From Paenibacillus sp. H1-7 (lineage in GTDB: Bacteria; Bacillota; Bacilli; Paenibacillales; NBRC-103111), in the NCBI RefSeq assembly GCF_022354825.1, contig NZ_CP031168.1, positions 7,616,501-7,680,500 of the forward strand: a stretch of DNA of 64,000 bases. The letters are read 5' to 3'. Under the pieces are notes generated by a model. It saw only the letters and a list, made by a program, of their open reading frames with translations, ran no database searches and was not told where the DNA came from. The stretch's first letter is position 1. Every line of letters begins with the position of its first letter. The position numbers were made by a program, and so were the translations under genes. Below are positions 8,060 through 16,409 of this stretch, in pieces.

Positions 8060-8443
8060 TTATTCATGACCGTACGTTGCTTCATATTTGTCCGCATCCC
8101 ACAGCTTGTCCAGCTGCGCCGCATCGGTAATCTCAAGCACGATCATCCAGCCGTTATCATATGGGGACATATTAATGACCCCCGGATTGTCCTGCAGCTT
8201 CCGGTTCACATCGATCACTTTGCCGGAAATCGGGGCGTACATTTCGGATACGGTTTTGACCGACTCCATGCTTCCGAACGGCTCTCCCGCCTTCAGCTCG
8301 TCTCCTACTTCCGGCAGCTCCGCGAATACGATCATGCCGAGCTCCTCCTGTGCGAAGTCGGTCATGCCGATAACCGCTTTATTGCCCTCTACACGGACCC
8401 ACTCATGGTTTTCGCTGTATTTCAGGTGCTTCACAACTTCCAC
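8060..8443 (-). CDS. gcvH: glycine cleavage system H protein
   Basis: The lipoyl carrier of the glycine cleavage system, shuttling the methylamine group between the P and T proteins; in Firmicutes GcvH also serves as the platform for lipoate assembly. The 127-residue length is standard and the lipoylated lysine is Lys63 in SMESVKTVSEMYAP. The GTG start at 8443 follows AGGAGGAAG. gcvT and gcvP are not in the window, so this is the free-standing gcvH arrangement seen in Bacillales. Confidence 0.96.
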   Translation of the reverse strand: MEVVKHLKYSENHEWVRVEGNKAVIGMTDFAQEELGMIVFAELPEVGDELKAGEPFGSMESVKTVSEMYAPISGKVIDVNRKLQDNPGVINMSPYDNGWMIVLEITDAAQLDKLWDADKYEATYGHE

Positions 8444-8466
8444 TGATCTTCCTCCTGCTCACAAAT

Positions 8467-8508
8467 AAAATCCCTCTAGCTGCAGTATAGCAGACTAAAG
8501 GGATTTTT
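8467..8508 (-). terminator. terminator after peroxiredoxin gene
   Basis: AAAATCCCT pairs with AGGGATTTTT around a 23-nt partly paired loop; on the minus strand the stem ends in TTTTATTT. It separates the peroxiredoxin transcript from gcvH. Confidence 0.7.
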
Positions 8509-8534
8509 TGAAATCCGTTTACGGGAACGGGAGC

Positions 8535-9083
8535 TTATTTCGCAGTCACGTGCTGATCGCCTTTTCTCCAGTTCATCGGGCATAGGCCGCCGGATTGCAA
8601 AGCTTCCAGTACGCGGAACGTTTCATCTACGCTGCGGCCTACATCGTTATGGTTGACCACTTGGTATTTCAATTCGCCTGTCGGGCTGATGATGAACAAG
8701 CCGCGAAGCGCGATCCCTTCTTCTTCGATCAATACGCCATAATCGCGTGCCGCTTTCTTGGTCAGGTCAGCGCCCAGCGGGAAGTTCAGCTTACCCAAGC
8801 CGTTGCTCTCAACAGGAGTATTGATCCATGCACGGTGAGAATGGACGCTGTCGGTAGACACGCCGAGCACTTCGGTATTCAGCTTCTGGAAATCGGAGTA
8901 CGCTTCGCTTAAAGCGATAATTTCGGTAGGGCAAACAAAAGTGAAATCCAGCGGATAGAAGAACAGTACCAGCCATTTGCCTTTGTAGTCGGACAAAGAT
9001 ACTTTTCCGAAGTCTTGGCCATTGCCAAGTGCGGTTTCCAATGTGAAATCCGGCGCTTGCTTCCCTACCAAACGTTCCGCCAT
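8535..9083 (-). CDS. typical 2-Cys peroxiredoxin (AhpC/Prx1 type)
   Basis: A 182-residue thiol peroxidase that reduces hydrogen and organic peroxides. The peroxidatic Cys51 is in FYPLDFTFVCPTE and the resolving cysteine near 171 in GGLCPMNW. The ATG at 9083 with AGGAGG upstream gives the normal MAERLVGKQAPDF N-terminus; an earlier in-frame ATG would add about 70 residues of intergenic translation and is rejected. Two PerR-box-like sites overlap the promoter, which predicts induction by peroxide. No ahpF reductase is adjacent, so it probably uses thioredoxin or a distant AhpF. Confidence 0.95.
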   Translation of the reverse strand: MAERLVGKQAPDFTLETALGNGQDFGKVSLSDYKGKWLVLFFYPLDFTFVCPTEIIALSEAYSDFQKLNTEVLGVSTDSVHSHRAWINTPVESNGLGKLNFPLGADLTKKAARDYGVLIEEEGIALRGLFIISPTGELKYQVVNHNDVGRSVDETFRVLEALQSGGLCPMNWRKGDQHVTAK

Positions 9084-9154
9084 CTCCCTAATCCTCCTAT
9101 TGCCCTCATATTTTACATGTAGAAAAGGTATTATCCGGATCAGCCAAATCAAAT

Positions 9155-9186
9155 TTAAAATAATTATTACTTTAAAATTATTATAA
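9155..9186 (-). promoter_or_regulatory. tandem PerR boxes at the peroxiredoxin promoter
   Basis: TTAAAATTATTATAA (9172-9186) matches the PerR consensus TTATAATNATTATAA at all but one position; TTAAAATAATTATTA (9155-9169) matches at all but two. They overlap a minus-strand TATAAT with a TTGCAT -35 about 19 bp upstream. Confidence 0.65.
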
Positions 9187-9255
9187 TGTAGTGCAAGCTC
9201 TGATATGCAACGATCTTTACTATTAAATATGTAAAAAACGGCATTATATGAACAA

Positions 9256-9295
9256 TGAGGGCTCTTAACTATCCCATCGGATAGAAGAGCCCTCA
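9256..9295 (-). terminator. hairpin after leuB
   Basis: TGAGGGCTCTT and AAGAGCCCTCA form an 11-bp perfect stem extended by an inner CTATCC/GGATAG pair. The T-run on the minus strand is weak (TTGTTCAT), so termination may be partial. Confidence 0.6.
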
Positions 9296-9312
9296 TAAAC
9301 CTGTTTATATGG

Positions 9313-10392
9313 TTACTTTCTAATAGCGTTAACGATCAGATCGCCCATCGCCGTAGTACCGATAGCTTTGCTCTTATCTACCGCGATATCGCCTGTGCGG
9401 TGTCCTGCGTCAAGCACTTCTTTCACTGCGCGCTCGATAGCTTCAGCCGCATCATGATAGCCGAACGTCAGGCGGAACATCAGAGCAACGGACAAAATCG
9501 TAGCGATCGGGTTGGCTACGCCTTGACCAGCAATGTCAGGAGCGGAGCCGTGTACCGGCTCGTACAAGCCGAATGCGCCTTCGCCAAGAGATGCGGAGGA
9601 CAGCATGCCGATGGAGCCTGTAAGCATTGCGGCTTCGTCGCTAAGGATGTCGCCGAACATGTTCTCCGTTACAATAACGTCGAAGCTGGATGGGCGGCGC
9701 AGAAGCTGCATTGCGCAGTTGTCGACCAGTACGTGCTCCAGCTCAACATCCGGATAATCCGGAGCAATGCGGTTTACAGTCTCTCTCCACAAGCGGGATG
9801 TTTCCAATACGTTCGCTTTGTCGACGGAAGCCAGCTTCTTGCTGCGGGTGCGGGCAATTTCAAAAGCTTGGCGAACGATGCGCTCCACTTCCTGCACGTT
9901 GTAAACGCAAGTATCGACCGCTTCTTGTCCGTTGGCTCCTTCACGGCGGAATTTCTCACCGAAGTAAATGCCGCCTGTCAGCTCGCGGACTACGATCAGA
10001 TCCGTGCCTTCCAGAACTTCCGGCTTCAAAGTGGATGCGTCCTTCAAGCAGTCGAAAATAACCGCCGGACGAATGTTGGAGAACAAGCCCAATGCTTTGC
10101 GGATGCCCAAAAGTCCTGTTTCCGGACGAAGCTCCTTCGAGTTGTTATCCCATTTCGGTCCGCCTACAGCGCCCAGCAATACGGCATCGGAGTTTTTACA
10201 CATGTCCAATGTTTCTTGCGGAAGCGGAGTTCCTTTCTCGTCGATGGCAATGCCCCCGAACAAGCCGTGCTCGGTTTCAAAACGGTATCCGAACACCTCT
10301 TCGGTTTTTTTCAATACTTTCTCAGCTTCGGCAACAACCTCGGGTCCGATTCCGTCGCCTGCGATGACTGCGATTTTTTTAACGTCTGCCAT
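9313..10392 (-). CDS. leuB: 3-isopropylmalate dehydrogenase
   Basis: Third enzyme of leucine synthesis: oxidative decarboxylation of 3-isopropylmalate to 2-oxoisocaproate with NAD. The 359-residue protein begins with the IAVIAGDGIGPEVV nucleotide-fold strand, carries the VVRELTGGIYFG substrate segment and ends with the GLYEPVHGSAPDIAGQG signature. The ATG at 10392 is chosen (AGGAG 9 nt upstream) over an in-frame GTG at 10401. It stands apart from ilvBNC, separated by a divergent aminotransferase gene and YjcZ; leuA, leuC and leuD are not in the window. Confidence 0.95.
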   Translation of the reverse strand: MADVKKIAVIAGDGIGPEVVAEAEKVLKKTEEVFGYRFETEHGLFGGIAIDEKGTPLPQETLDMCKNSDAVLLGAVGGPKWDNNSKELRPETGLLGIRKALGLFSNIRPAVIFDCLKDASTLKPEVLEGTDLIVVRELTGGIYFGEKFRREGANGQEAVDTCVYNVQEVERIVRQAFEIARTRSKKLASVDKANVLETSRLWRETVNRIAPDYPDVELEHVLVDNCAMQLLRRPSSFDVIVTENMFGDILSDEAAMLTGSIGMLSSASLGEGAFGLYEPVHGSAPDIAGQGVANPIATILSVALMFRLTFGYHDAAEAIERAVKEVLDAGHRTGDIAVDKSKAIGTTAMGDLIVNAIRK

Positions 10393-10586
10393 TAAGTTCA
10401 CTCCTACAATTCTAGTATTATATTCTTTGTACCATATTTAGCCCCGCATGACAAAGATATAAAAGCTATCATCGTCATAGGTATTTACTATAAGCAATCC
10501 TTTGTTGTTTTCTCCCTTTTAAAGGATTAAAATAATCGATAATACATCGCACAACATTCAATCGTTTAATCCAAAGGAGCCTGTTT

Positions 10587-11774
10587 ATGAACTATCGATT
10601 CTCCAACACCATCAACAGCTTCAAATCATCGGCCGTCCGCGAAATTTTAAAGCTGACGCAAGGTCAATCCATCATCTCCTTGGCAGGCGGATTGCCCAAC
10701 GAGCAGTATTTCCCTATCGATGCGGTAAAGGACGCCTTCGCCCGCGTCTTCGACGAAGGCAAGCAAGTGCTCCAGTACGGCTTAACCGAAGGCTTCACGC
10801 CGCTGCGCCACAGCATAGCCAAGCATCTGGAGCGCAAAAACATTCACGTCGGCATCGACGACATGCTGCTCACTACCGGCTCTCAGCAAGCTATCGATCT
10901 GCTGACCCGCGTCTATATCGATCCGGGCGATGTCATCCTCGTCGAGCGCCCGACCTATCTGGCCGCGCTGCAAATCTTCCAGTCGCGCGACGCGCGAATC
11001 GTATCGGTCGACTGTGATGCGGACGGGATGAGCTTGTCCGATCTGGAAAGCAAGATCAAGGAGTACAATCCGAAGCTCGCCTACGTGATTCCGACGTTCT
11101 CCAACCCTTCGGGCAAAGCCTGGAGCTTGGAACGCCGCAAAGGCCTGCTGGAGCTCTGTAAGCGCAGCGGCGTGCTTATCCTTGAGGACGATCCTTACGG
11201 CGAATTGCGATTTGGCCAGGGCGAAGCTCTTCCTTCGATCTTTTCGCTGGATGGCGGCGCCAACGGCAACGGTGTCGTCTATACGAGCACGTTCTCCAAA
11301 ATTGTCGCTCCCGCCCTGCGTACCGGCTGGGCTATCGGCGATCCGGAGATCATCCGCCATATGACCCGCGCCAAGCAGGCGGCCGACCTGCACTCCAGCT
11401 CTATGGACCAGCAGGCGCTGCACCAGCTGTTCCTTCATTTTGACATTTACGCCCATATCGATCTCGTTCGCAGCGAATATGAGAGCCGGATGCGGCAAAT
11501 GGTCGGCCTTCTGGAGCAGCAAAACTGGCCTGGCGTCCACTGGATCGAGCCGAAGGGCGGCATGTTCGTCTGGGTTGAGATGCCGGAGCATGTGCAAACG
11601 GAGCAGCTATTAAAGCTGGCCGTAGAGGAAGGCGTCGCCTTCGTGCCGGGCTCGAGCTTCTATGCAAGCGAGCCGCAGTTCAACACGATGCGCCTGAACT
11701 TCACGCATACCGACAGCGAGCAGATGATCGAAGGCATCGCACGGCTGGACCGCGCCATTCGCAAAGTGCTGTAA
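10587..11774 (+). CDS. PLP-dependent aminotransferase (class I/II, 2-aminoadipate/MocR-like fold)
   Basis: A 395-residue fold-type I aminotransferase without the GntR domain of MocR regulators. Visible: SLAGGLPNEQYFP at the N-terminus, TTGSQQAIDLL (cofactor phosphate contact), the YVIPTFSNPSG segment, and the Schiff-base lysine in TSTFSKIVAPALRTGW. Members transaminate 2-aminoadipate, lysine, aromatic or branched-chain keto acids. Its place between leuB and ilvC suggests amino-acid metabolism, possibly branched-chain transamination, but this is inference. Divergent from leuB with a 194-bp shared promoter region; the start follows AAAGGAG. Confidence 0.87.
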   Translation: MNYRFSNTINSFKSSAVREILKLTQGQSIISLAGGLPNEQYFPIDAVKDAFARVFDEGKQVLQYGLTEGFTPLRHSIAKHLERKNIHVGIDDMLLTTGSQQAIDLLTRVYIDPGDVILVERPTYLAALQIFQSRDARIVSVDCDADGMSLSDLESKIKEYNPKLAYVIPTFSNPSGKAWSLERRKGLLELCKRSGVLILEDDPYGELRFGQGEALPSIFSLDGGANGNGVVYTSTFSKIVAPALRTGWAIGDPEIIRHMTRAKQAADLHSSSMDQQALHQLFLHFDIYAHIDLVRSEYESRMRQMVGLLEQQNWPGVHWIEPKGGMFVWVEMPEHVQTEQLLKLAVEEGVAFVPGSSFYASEPQFNTMRLNFTHTDSEQMIEGIARLDRAIRKVL

Positions 11775-11797
11775 TTACTGCGCTTGCTATATTGAAA

Positions 11798-11830
11798 AGA
11801 GCAGCCCGTTGGGGCTGCTCTGTTTGTTTT
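11798..11830 (+). terminator. terminator after aminotransferase gene
   Basis: AGAGCAGCCC-GTTG-GGGCTGCTCT is a perfect 10-bp stem with a tetraloop followed by GTTTGTTTT. Confidence 0.85.
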
Positions 11831-11880
11831 ATGAGCCGCGCCGGTCTTGAAGGAGATTCTCGACCTGGCAGCTTTATTTA

Positions 11881-12003
11881 CTAATAAAGAAAACCTCTAG
11901 TGATGATTACCAACAAAATAAACAGAACCAGAATGATAGCAGAGCTTGTGAAAAGACCGCCTACTCCGCAGCTGCCACCTACACCGCCTAATCCGTATCC
12001 CAT
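11881..12003 (-). CDS. YjcZ-family sporulation protein (40 aa)
   Basis: A 40-residue membrane peptide. A Gly/Cys-rich head (MGYGLGGVGGSCGVGG) is followed by one hydrophobic helix (SAIILVLFILLVII) and a short TRGFLY tail, the signature of YjcZ/YhzJ-type small sporulation proteins. GGGAGG lies 8 nt before the ATG. Such peptides are usually made in the mother cell or forespore and sit in the spore membrane; exact function unknown. Confidence 0.85.
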   Translation of the reverse strand: MGYGLGGVGGSCGVGGLFTSSAIILVLFILLVIITRGFLY

Positions 12004-12123
12004 ACATCTCATCCTCCCTTCTTAAAGGATATGTTGTATGGTATGTGGCTTCGACTAATTAAGAGTGGGCTTTTCAAAGAATAGGGCATCTCCCCAGATG
12101 AGACAATTGCCGGGTAACATAAT

Positions 12124-12164
12124 ACACCCCGCATGCATCCGCCTGAAGCAGCGCCTGGGGGTGT
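12124..12164 (-). terminator. probable terminator of the ilv operon
   Basis: ACACCCC and GGGGTGT arms with a structured 27-nt interior lie 120 bp past ilvC. The T-rich tract after the stem is poor on both strands, so the assignment is moderate. Nothing else is seen between 12004 and 12284. Confidence 0.4.
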
Positions 12165-12284
12165 TTGGAATTAAAAAAGGACGGCTCGAAGACGGGAGCA
12201 TCGGGTGATACTCCACCCCAGCATTCCCTGCAACTTCAAGCCGACCTCATTCATACCCTGTATATTACCTCAAGAAGGCAATTA

Positions 12285-13277
12285 TTATTTCTTGATCCAG
12301 TGCATCATTTCACGCAGCTGGGAACCTACTTGCTCCAACGGATGCTCGGATTCCAGACGGCGGGTAGCTGTCAAGAAAGCACGGCCGGATTGGTTTTCCA
12401 AGATAAAGTCGCGAGCGAATTTACCTTGTTGAATATCGGAAAGCACTTCTTTCATAGCTTTCTTCGTTTCTTCCGTGATGATGCGAGGACCTGTTACATA
12501 GTCGCCGTACTCAGCGGTGTTGGAGATGGAATGTCTCATTGTAGCCAATCCGCCTTCATACATCAGGTCAACGATCAATTTCAACTCGTGCAAGCACTCG
12601 AAGTAAGCCATTTCAGGCGCATAGCCAGCTTCAACCAAAGTTTCGAAGCCTGCTTTAACCAATGCGGAAGCACCGCCGCAAAGAACTGCTTGCTCACCGA
12701 ACAAGTCGGTTTCTGTTTCTTCACGGAATGTTGTTTCGATAACGCCCGCACGTGTGCAGCCGATACCTTTAGCGTAAGCCAAGCCGATTTCTTGAGCTTT
12801 GCCTGTAGCGTTTTGGTGAATAGCGATCAAGCCAGGAACGCCGAAGCCTTCTACGTATACGCGGCGAACCATGTGACCAGGGGATTTAGGAGCTACCAGC
12901 AATACGTCTTTATCGGAAGACGGATTGATTTGTCCGAAATGAACGTTGAAGCCGTGGGAGAACATGATGGTTGCGCCTTGCTTCAGGTTCGGTTCGATTT
13001 CGTTATGGTATACGCTTGCTTGCGTTTCGTCCGGCATCAGGATTTGAACTACATCCGCCAATTTTGTAGCTTCAGCAACGGAGAATACTTCGAAGCCGTC
13101 GTTTTTCGCTTGCTCGAAAGATTTACCTTGGCGAAGACCAACGATAACTTTCAAACCGCTGTCGCGCAGGTTTTGCGCTTGAGCATGGCCTTGGCTGCCA
13201 TAACCGATGATTGCGATTGTCTTACCTTTGAGTACGCTTAGATCAGCATCTTTTTCATAATACGTAGTAACTGCCAT
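12285..13277 (-). CDS. ilvC: ketol-acid reductoisomerase
   Basis: Second common step of isoleucine and valine synthesis: Mg-dependent alkyl migration and NADPH reduction of acetolactate or acetohydroxybutyrate. The 330-residue class I form shows the Rossmann motif IAIIGYGSQGHAQAQNLRDS and the C-terminal knotted domain with EMAYFECLHELKLIVDLMYEGG. The ATG at 13277 follows AAAGGAGGAGC. Third gene of ilvB-ilvN-ilvC, but 198 bp separate it from ilvN and carry a strongly folded RNA. Confidence 0.97.
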   Translation of the reverse strand: MAVTTYYEKDADLSVLKGKTIAIIGYGSQGHAQAQNLRDSGLKVIVGLRQGKSFEQAKNDGFEVFSVAEATKLADVVQILMPDETQASVYHNEIEPNLKQGATIMFSHGFNVHFGQINPSSDKDVLLVAPKSPGHMVRRVYVEGFGVPGLIAIHQNATGKAQEIGLAYAKGIGCTRAGVIETTFREETETDLFGEQAVLCGGASALVKAGFETLVEAGYAPEMAYFECLHELKLIVDLMYEGGLATMRHSISNTAEYGDYVTGPRIITEETKKAMKEVLSDIQQGKFARDFILENQSGRAFLTATRRLESEHPLEQVGSQLREMMHWIKK

Positions 13278-13308
13278 GGATAATAGCTCCTCCTTTAATT
13301 TAAAACCC

Positions 13309-13412
13309 TGTGAGTGGGCGATACGGCGGACAACCATCGAGGGGGTTCAAGCGCATCCGCTGCCTGCAAGCAGCAAGAGCTCTCAGGTCATCGGCTCTAT
13401 CACCCACTCACA
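13309..13412 (-). ncRNA. candidate structured leader RNA before ilvC
   Basis: On the minus strand TGTGAGTGGGTGATA (13412-13398) pairs over 15 bp, with one G-U, with TATCGCCCACTCACA (13323-13309). The closed 74-nt interior folds into further hairpins: GAGC/GCTC, GCTGC/GCAGC and AACC/GGTT. No T-box, SAM, TPP or ykkC signature is seen. It ends 32 nt before the ilvC start. It may be a regulatory leader, a processing site or a transcript stabiliser; unnamed as far as I can tell. Confidence 0.5.
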
Positions 13413-13475
13413 AAGTATGGTATCGTAATTGATCGTTTGGTTACAACCGATAAAAGTTGGTTAATGAAAGGTTAC

Positions 13476-13964
13476 TTATTTCACGGACCCGCGAATCATC
13501 GCGGTTACGCCGGTTCTGGACAGCTCGCGGATGCCGTACGGCTTCAGCAGCTCGACCATGGCGTCGATTTTCTCGGAATCGCCGACTACCTGTACGATGA
13601 GCGAGGATGGGCCGATATCGACTACCGCTGCGCGGAACGTTTCGACCACGCCCAAAATTTCCGGACGTGCGCTCGGCTCCGCACTGACTTTGATCAATGC
13701 CAGCTCGCGTGCAACCATAGGATTGGAGCTCAAGTCTATGACCTTGATTACATCGATCAGCTTATACAGCTGCTTCGACACCTGCTCCAGCGTCTTCTCG
13801 TCGCCGGTCGTTACGATGACCATGCGGGACAAGCCCGCTTCCTCGGACTCTCCTACCGTAATGCTCTCAATGTTAAAGCCTCTGCGTCCGAACAAGCCGG
13901 ATACACGCTGCAGGACACCTGGTTGGTTGTTTACTAATACGGAAATGGTATGTTTGTAAGTCAT
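13476..13964 (-). CDS. ilvN: acetolactate synthase small (regulatory) subunit
   Basis: Regulatory subunit of acetohydroxyacid synthase, giving valine feedback and full activity to IlvB. The 162-residue protein has an N-terminal ACT domain (HTISVLVNNQPGVLQRVSGL, with the FNIESITVG strand) and the C-terminal ALS_ss_C domain (LIKVSAEPSARPEIL). Its ATG overlaps the ilvB stop by 4 bp (ATGA), so translation is coupled. Confidence 0.96.
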   Translation of the reverse strand: MTYKHTISVLVNNQPGVLQRVSGLFGRRGFNIESITVGESEEAGLSRMVIVTTGDEKTLEQVSKQLYKLIDVIKVIDLSSNPMVARELALIKVSAEPSARPEILGVVETFRAAVVDIGPSSLIVQVVGDSEKIDAMVELLKPYGIRELSRTGVTAMIRGSVK

Positions 13965-15703
13965 TCCGAATCCCCCATTATCATTTCATCTATCGTCGAT
14001 CCTTGTGTAACCATCGGATACACGTTCTCACCTTTGCGGACTACGAATTCGACGAGTACCGGACCTGGGGTGTCCAAAGCTTCCTGCCATGCGCGGTGTG
14101 CTTCCTCTTTGTTGGTCGCTCTCAAGCCTTTAACACCATAAGCTTCAGCCAGCTTCACGAAATCAGGGCTTCCCGCCAAATCGATGTGACTGTAGCGGTT
14201 GTCATAAATGATTTCCTGCCATTGACGCACCATTCCAAGCACCTGGTTGTTGATAACGACAATTTTGACCGGAATTTTGTTAATGGCACAGATCGCCAGC
14301 TCTTGAGAGCACATCTGCATTCCGCCGTCGCCATTGATCGAAACGACCAGACGATCCGGATTCGCAATTTGCGCTCCGATGGCAGATGGGAATCCGAAGC
14401 CCATTGTGCCAAGTCCGCCGGAAGTGATAAAGGAACGAGGATGATTGAACTTGTAGTATTGCGCCGCCCACATCTGGTGCTGGCCTACGTCCGTCGATAC
14501 GATCGCTTCGCCCTTCGTCGTTTCATGAATCATTTCAATAACGTACTGCGGCTTCAGTTCCGTCTCGGAATCCTTGTAGCGCAGAGGACGGTTTTTCTTG
14601 TTCTCTTGAACAGCCTTGATCCACTCTTCCGAATTCGCAGGTTTTGCCTTTTGCAGCGCCATCTGCAGCACCGCTTTGACATCGCCGACGCATGGGATCG
14701 TCGCTTCGATGATTTTGCCGATTTCCGCAGGGTCGACATCGATATGAACGATCTTCTTCGCCATTGGAGCAAAACCGTTCACCTTCATCGTTACCCGGTC
14801 GTCGAAGCGAGCACCGATGCTGATCAGCAAATCACAGCTTTGCAAAGCCTTGTTAGCCGCATACGCCCCGTGCATCCCCGGCATGCCGAGCCACAGCTCG
14901 TGCGCGCTTGGGAATCCGCCCAGTCCGAGCAAAGTCGTCGTTACGGGAATCCGCGTCTTTTCTACGAATTCCAGCAGCTCCTTGGAAGCATTGGAATACA
15001 CAACCCCGCCGCCGGCAAGGATCAGAGGGCGCTCCGATTCGGCGATCGCTTCCAGCATACGGTCCACTTGAAGCTTATTCGGCTGGACCGTCGGATTGTA
15101 GCCGCGAATTTCCACGCTTTCCGGATAGTAGAATGCGGATTTGTCGTTGGACACATCCTTCGGAATGTCGATCAATACCGGTCCTTTACGTCCTGTCGAT
15201 GCGATGTGGAACGCTTCTTTGATGATCCGCGGCAAATCCTTCACATCGCGCACCAGATAGCTGTGCTTCGTAATCGGCATCGTGATGCCTGTAATGTCAG
15301 CCTCTTGGAAAGCGTCCGTTCCGATCACCGATGTCGCTACATTCCCTGTGATGACTACCAATGGCACCGAGTCCATATAAGCTGTTGCAATGCCCGTAAC
15401 GAGGTTCGTCGCTCCCGGTCCGGACGTTGCGATACATACGCCGACTTTGCCAGTCGAACGCGCATAGCCGTCCGCCGCATGAATGGCTCCTTGCTCGTGT
15501 CGAGTCAGGAGGTGTTTGAAATCCGGGTTGCCGTGCATCGCATCGTAAATATATAAAACCGCTCCCCCTGGGTACCCAAAGACGCAATCCACGTCCTCCA
15601 GCAGCAAACTACGCAGTAACATTTCCGATCCCGTGATGACATCCGGCTGCAGCAGCTCTTTACGCAATTGTTCTTTTGACTTTTGAGTGGTTTGAACGAT
15701 CAT
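13961..15703 (-). CDS. ilvB: acetolactate synthase large (catalytic) subunit
   Basis: Thiamine-diphosphate and FAD-dependent enzyme condensing pyruvate with pyruvate or 2-oxobutyrate, the first common step of branched-chain amino-acid synthesis. In 580 residues the order is PYR domain (catalytic Glu in RHEQGAIHAADGYAR), central FAD domain and PP domain with the ThDP motif SINGDGGMQMCSQELA. The ATG at 15703 follows GAGAGGAGG; upstream in-frame codons lie in the T-box leader and are not translated. First gene of ilvBNC, under leucine T-box control. Confidence 0.97.
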   Translation of the reverse strand: MIVQTTQKSKEQLRKELLQPDVITGSEMLLRSLLLEDVDCVFGYPGGAVLYIYDAMHGNPDFKHLLTRHEQGAIHAADGYARSTGKVGVCIATSGPGATNLVTGIATAYMDSVPLVVITGNVATSVIGTDAFQEADITGITMPITKHSYLVRDVKDLPRIIKEAFHIASTGRKGPVLIDIPKDVSNDKSAFYYPESVEIRGYNPTVQPNKLQVDRMLEAIAESERPLILAGGGVVYSNASKELLEFVEKTRIPVTTTLLGLGGFPSAHELWLGMPGMHGAYAANKALQSCDLLISIGARFDDRVTMKVNGFAPMAKKIVHIDVDPAEIGKIIEATIPCVGDVKAVLQMALQKAKPANSEEWIKAVQENKKNRPLRYKDSETELKPQYVIEMIHETTKGEAIVSTDVGQHQMWAAQYYKFNHPRSFITSGGLGTMGFGFPSAIGAQIANPDRLVVSINGDGGMQMCSQELAICAINKIPVKIVVINNQVLGMVRQWQEIIYDNRYSHIDLAGSPDFVKLAEAYGVKGLRATNKEEAHRAWQEALDTPGPVLVEFVVRKGENVYPMVTQGSTIDEMIMGDSE

Positions 15704-15735
15704 TGATTTTTCCTCCTCTCGAAAAATAAACAAGC

Positions 15736-16080
15736 AAAAAACCCCTCTCATCCCAAACGCCGCAAAAAGAGCGTCTGAAGGGACGAAAGGGGTTCTAATC
15801 TTCCGTGGTACCACCCAGAGTTTGTTATCTGCCTCACAGCAAATAACCTTAGCAGGTACGAAGCAATCATGTTGCCAGCATACCTTCAGCACGGTAACGT
15901 GTGCTATTCCGATTCCCCCTACTAGCTAGGCCGATCAAACCAGCTTACTTTTCAGGGAAACAGCTCCGAGGTGAGCTCGTACATAAGGGATTAAGGCATC
16001 GGTTTCAGCTTATCCTCTGCTCTCTGAACATAAGAGCCCTTATAACTTCGTCCTCATCATTGCCGTTTTCAACAGTTGTA
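15736..16080 (-). promoter_or_regulatory. T-box riboswitch (tRNA-Leu, CTC specifier) of ilvBNC
   Basis: Stem I elements are seen on the minus strand (GATGAGGACGAAGT, TTCAGAGAGCAGAGG), followed by the specifier loop GAGCTCACCTCGGAGC with CTC (15975-15973), a leucine codon. The T-box sequence GGGTGGTACCACG (15816-15804) pairs with uncharged tRNA; the competing terminator AACCCCTTTCGTCCC / GGGATGAGAGGGGTT plus TTTTTT occupies 15794-15736. Leucine starvation should allow read-through into ilvB. Confidence 0.92.
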
Positions 16081-16090
16081 CTTTTAAAGT

Positions 16091-16119
16091 ATTATATTCC
16101 TAATCGAAAGAAGAGTCAA
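16091..16119 (-). promoter_or_regulatory. SigA promoter of ilvBNC
   Basis: On the minus strand TTGACT (16119-16114), a 17-bp spacer and a perfect TATAAT (16096-16091). It lies directly upstream of the T-box leader. The stretch 16120-16335 beyond it shows nothing recognisable. Confidence 0.85.
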
Positions 16120-16335
16120 GCGTAAATCCATCCGATATCTTTCTTCGCCGTTCCGCAGCAAACGCAACCTCCCATGCACAATGGACCAAGTCACGGCATA
16201 TCGAGAATATAGCCTGTTTTAAAACAAAGCACGCCGCAATTCCACAATGCCCGTCTTTTATATAATGCAAGGCGTCCTTTACGGATGGCATCTCGCAAAA
16301 CTGTTTTTTAAAAAAATGGTTTGATTCGTATTTTT

Positions 16336-16397
16336 TACAAAAAAAAACAAAAAAAATCGCCTGCCCCGGATGTTTCCATCCAAAGGACAAGCGATTT
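16336..16397 (-). terminator. terminator of infC-rpmI-rplT
   Basis: AAATCGC / GCGATTT arms 13 bp past the rplT stop, followed on the minus strand by a long T-tract (TTTTTTTTGTTTTTTTTT). Confidence 0.85.
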
Positions 16398-16409
16398 AGA
16401 AGCTGTTAC

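Noticed and set aside
8535..9296. A longer peroxiredoxin starting upstream of 9083
   Set aside because: The extension would translate across the PerR boxes and promoter, while the ATG at 9083 has AGGAGG and the normal family N-terminus.
12165..13241. A 358-codon frame antisense to ilvC
   Set aside because: Antisense shadow of ilvC with no start signal.
14003..15556. A 517-codon frame antisense to ilvB
   Set aside because: It is the shadow of a strongly conserved coding gene, has no ribosome site and no recognisable protein features.
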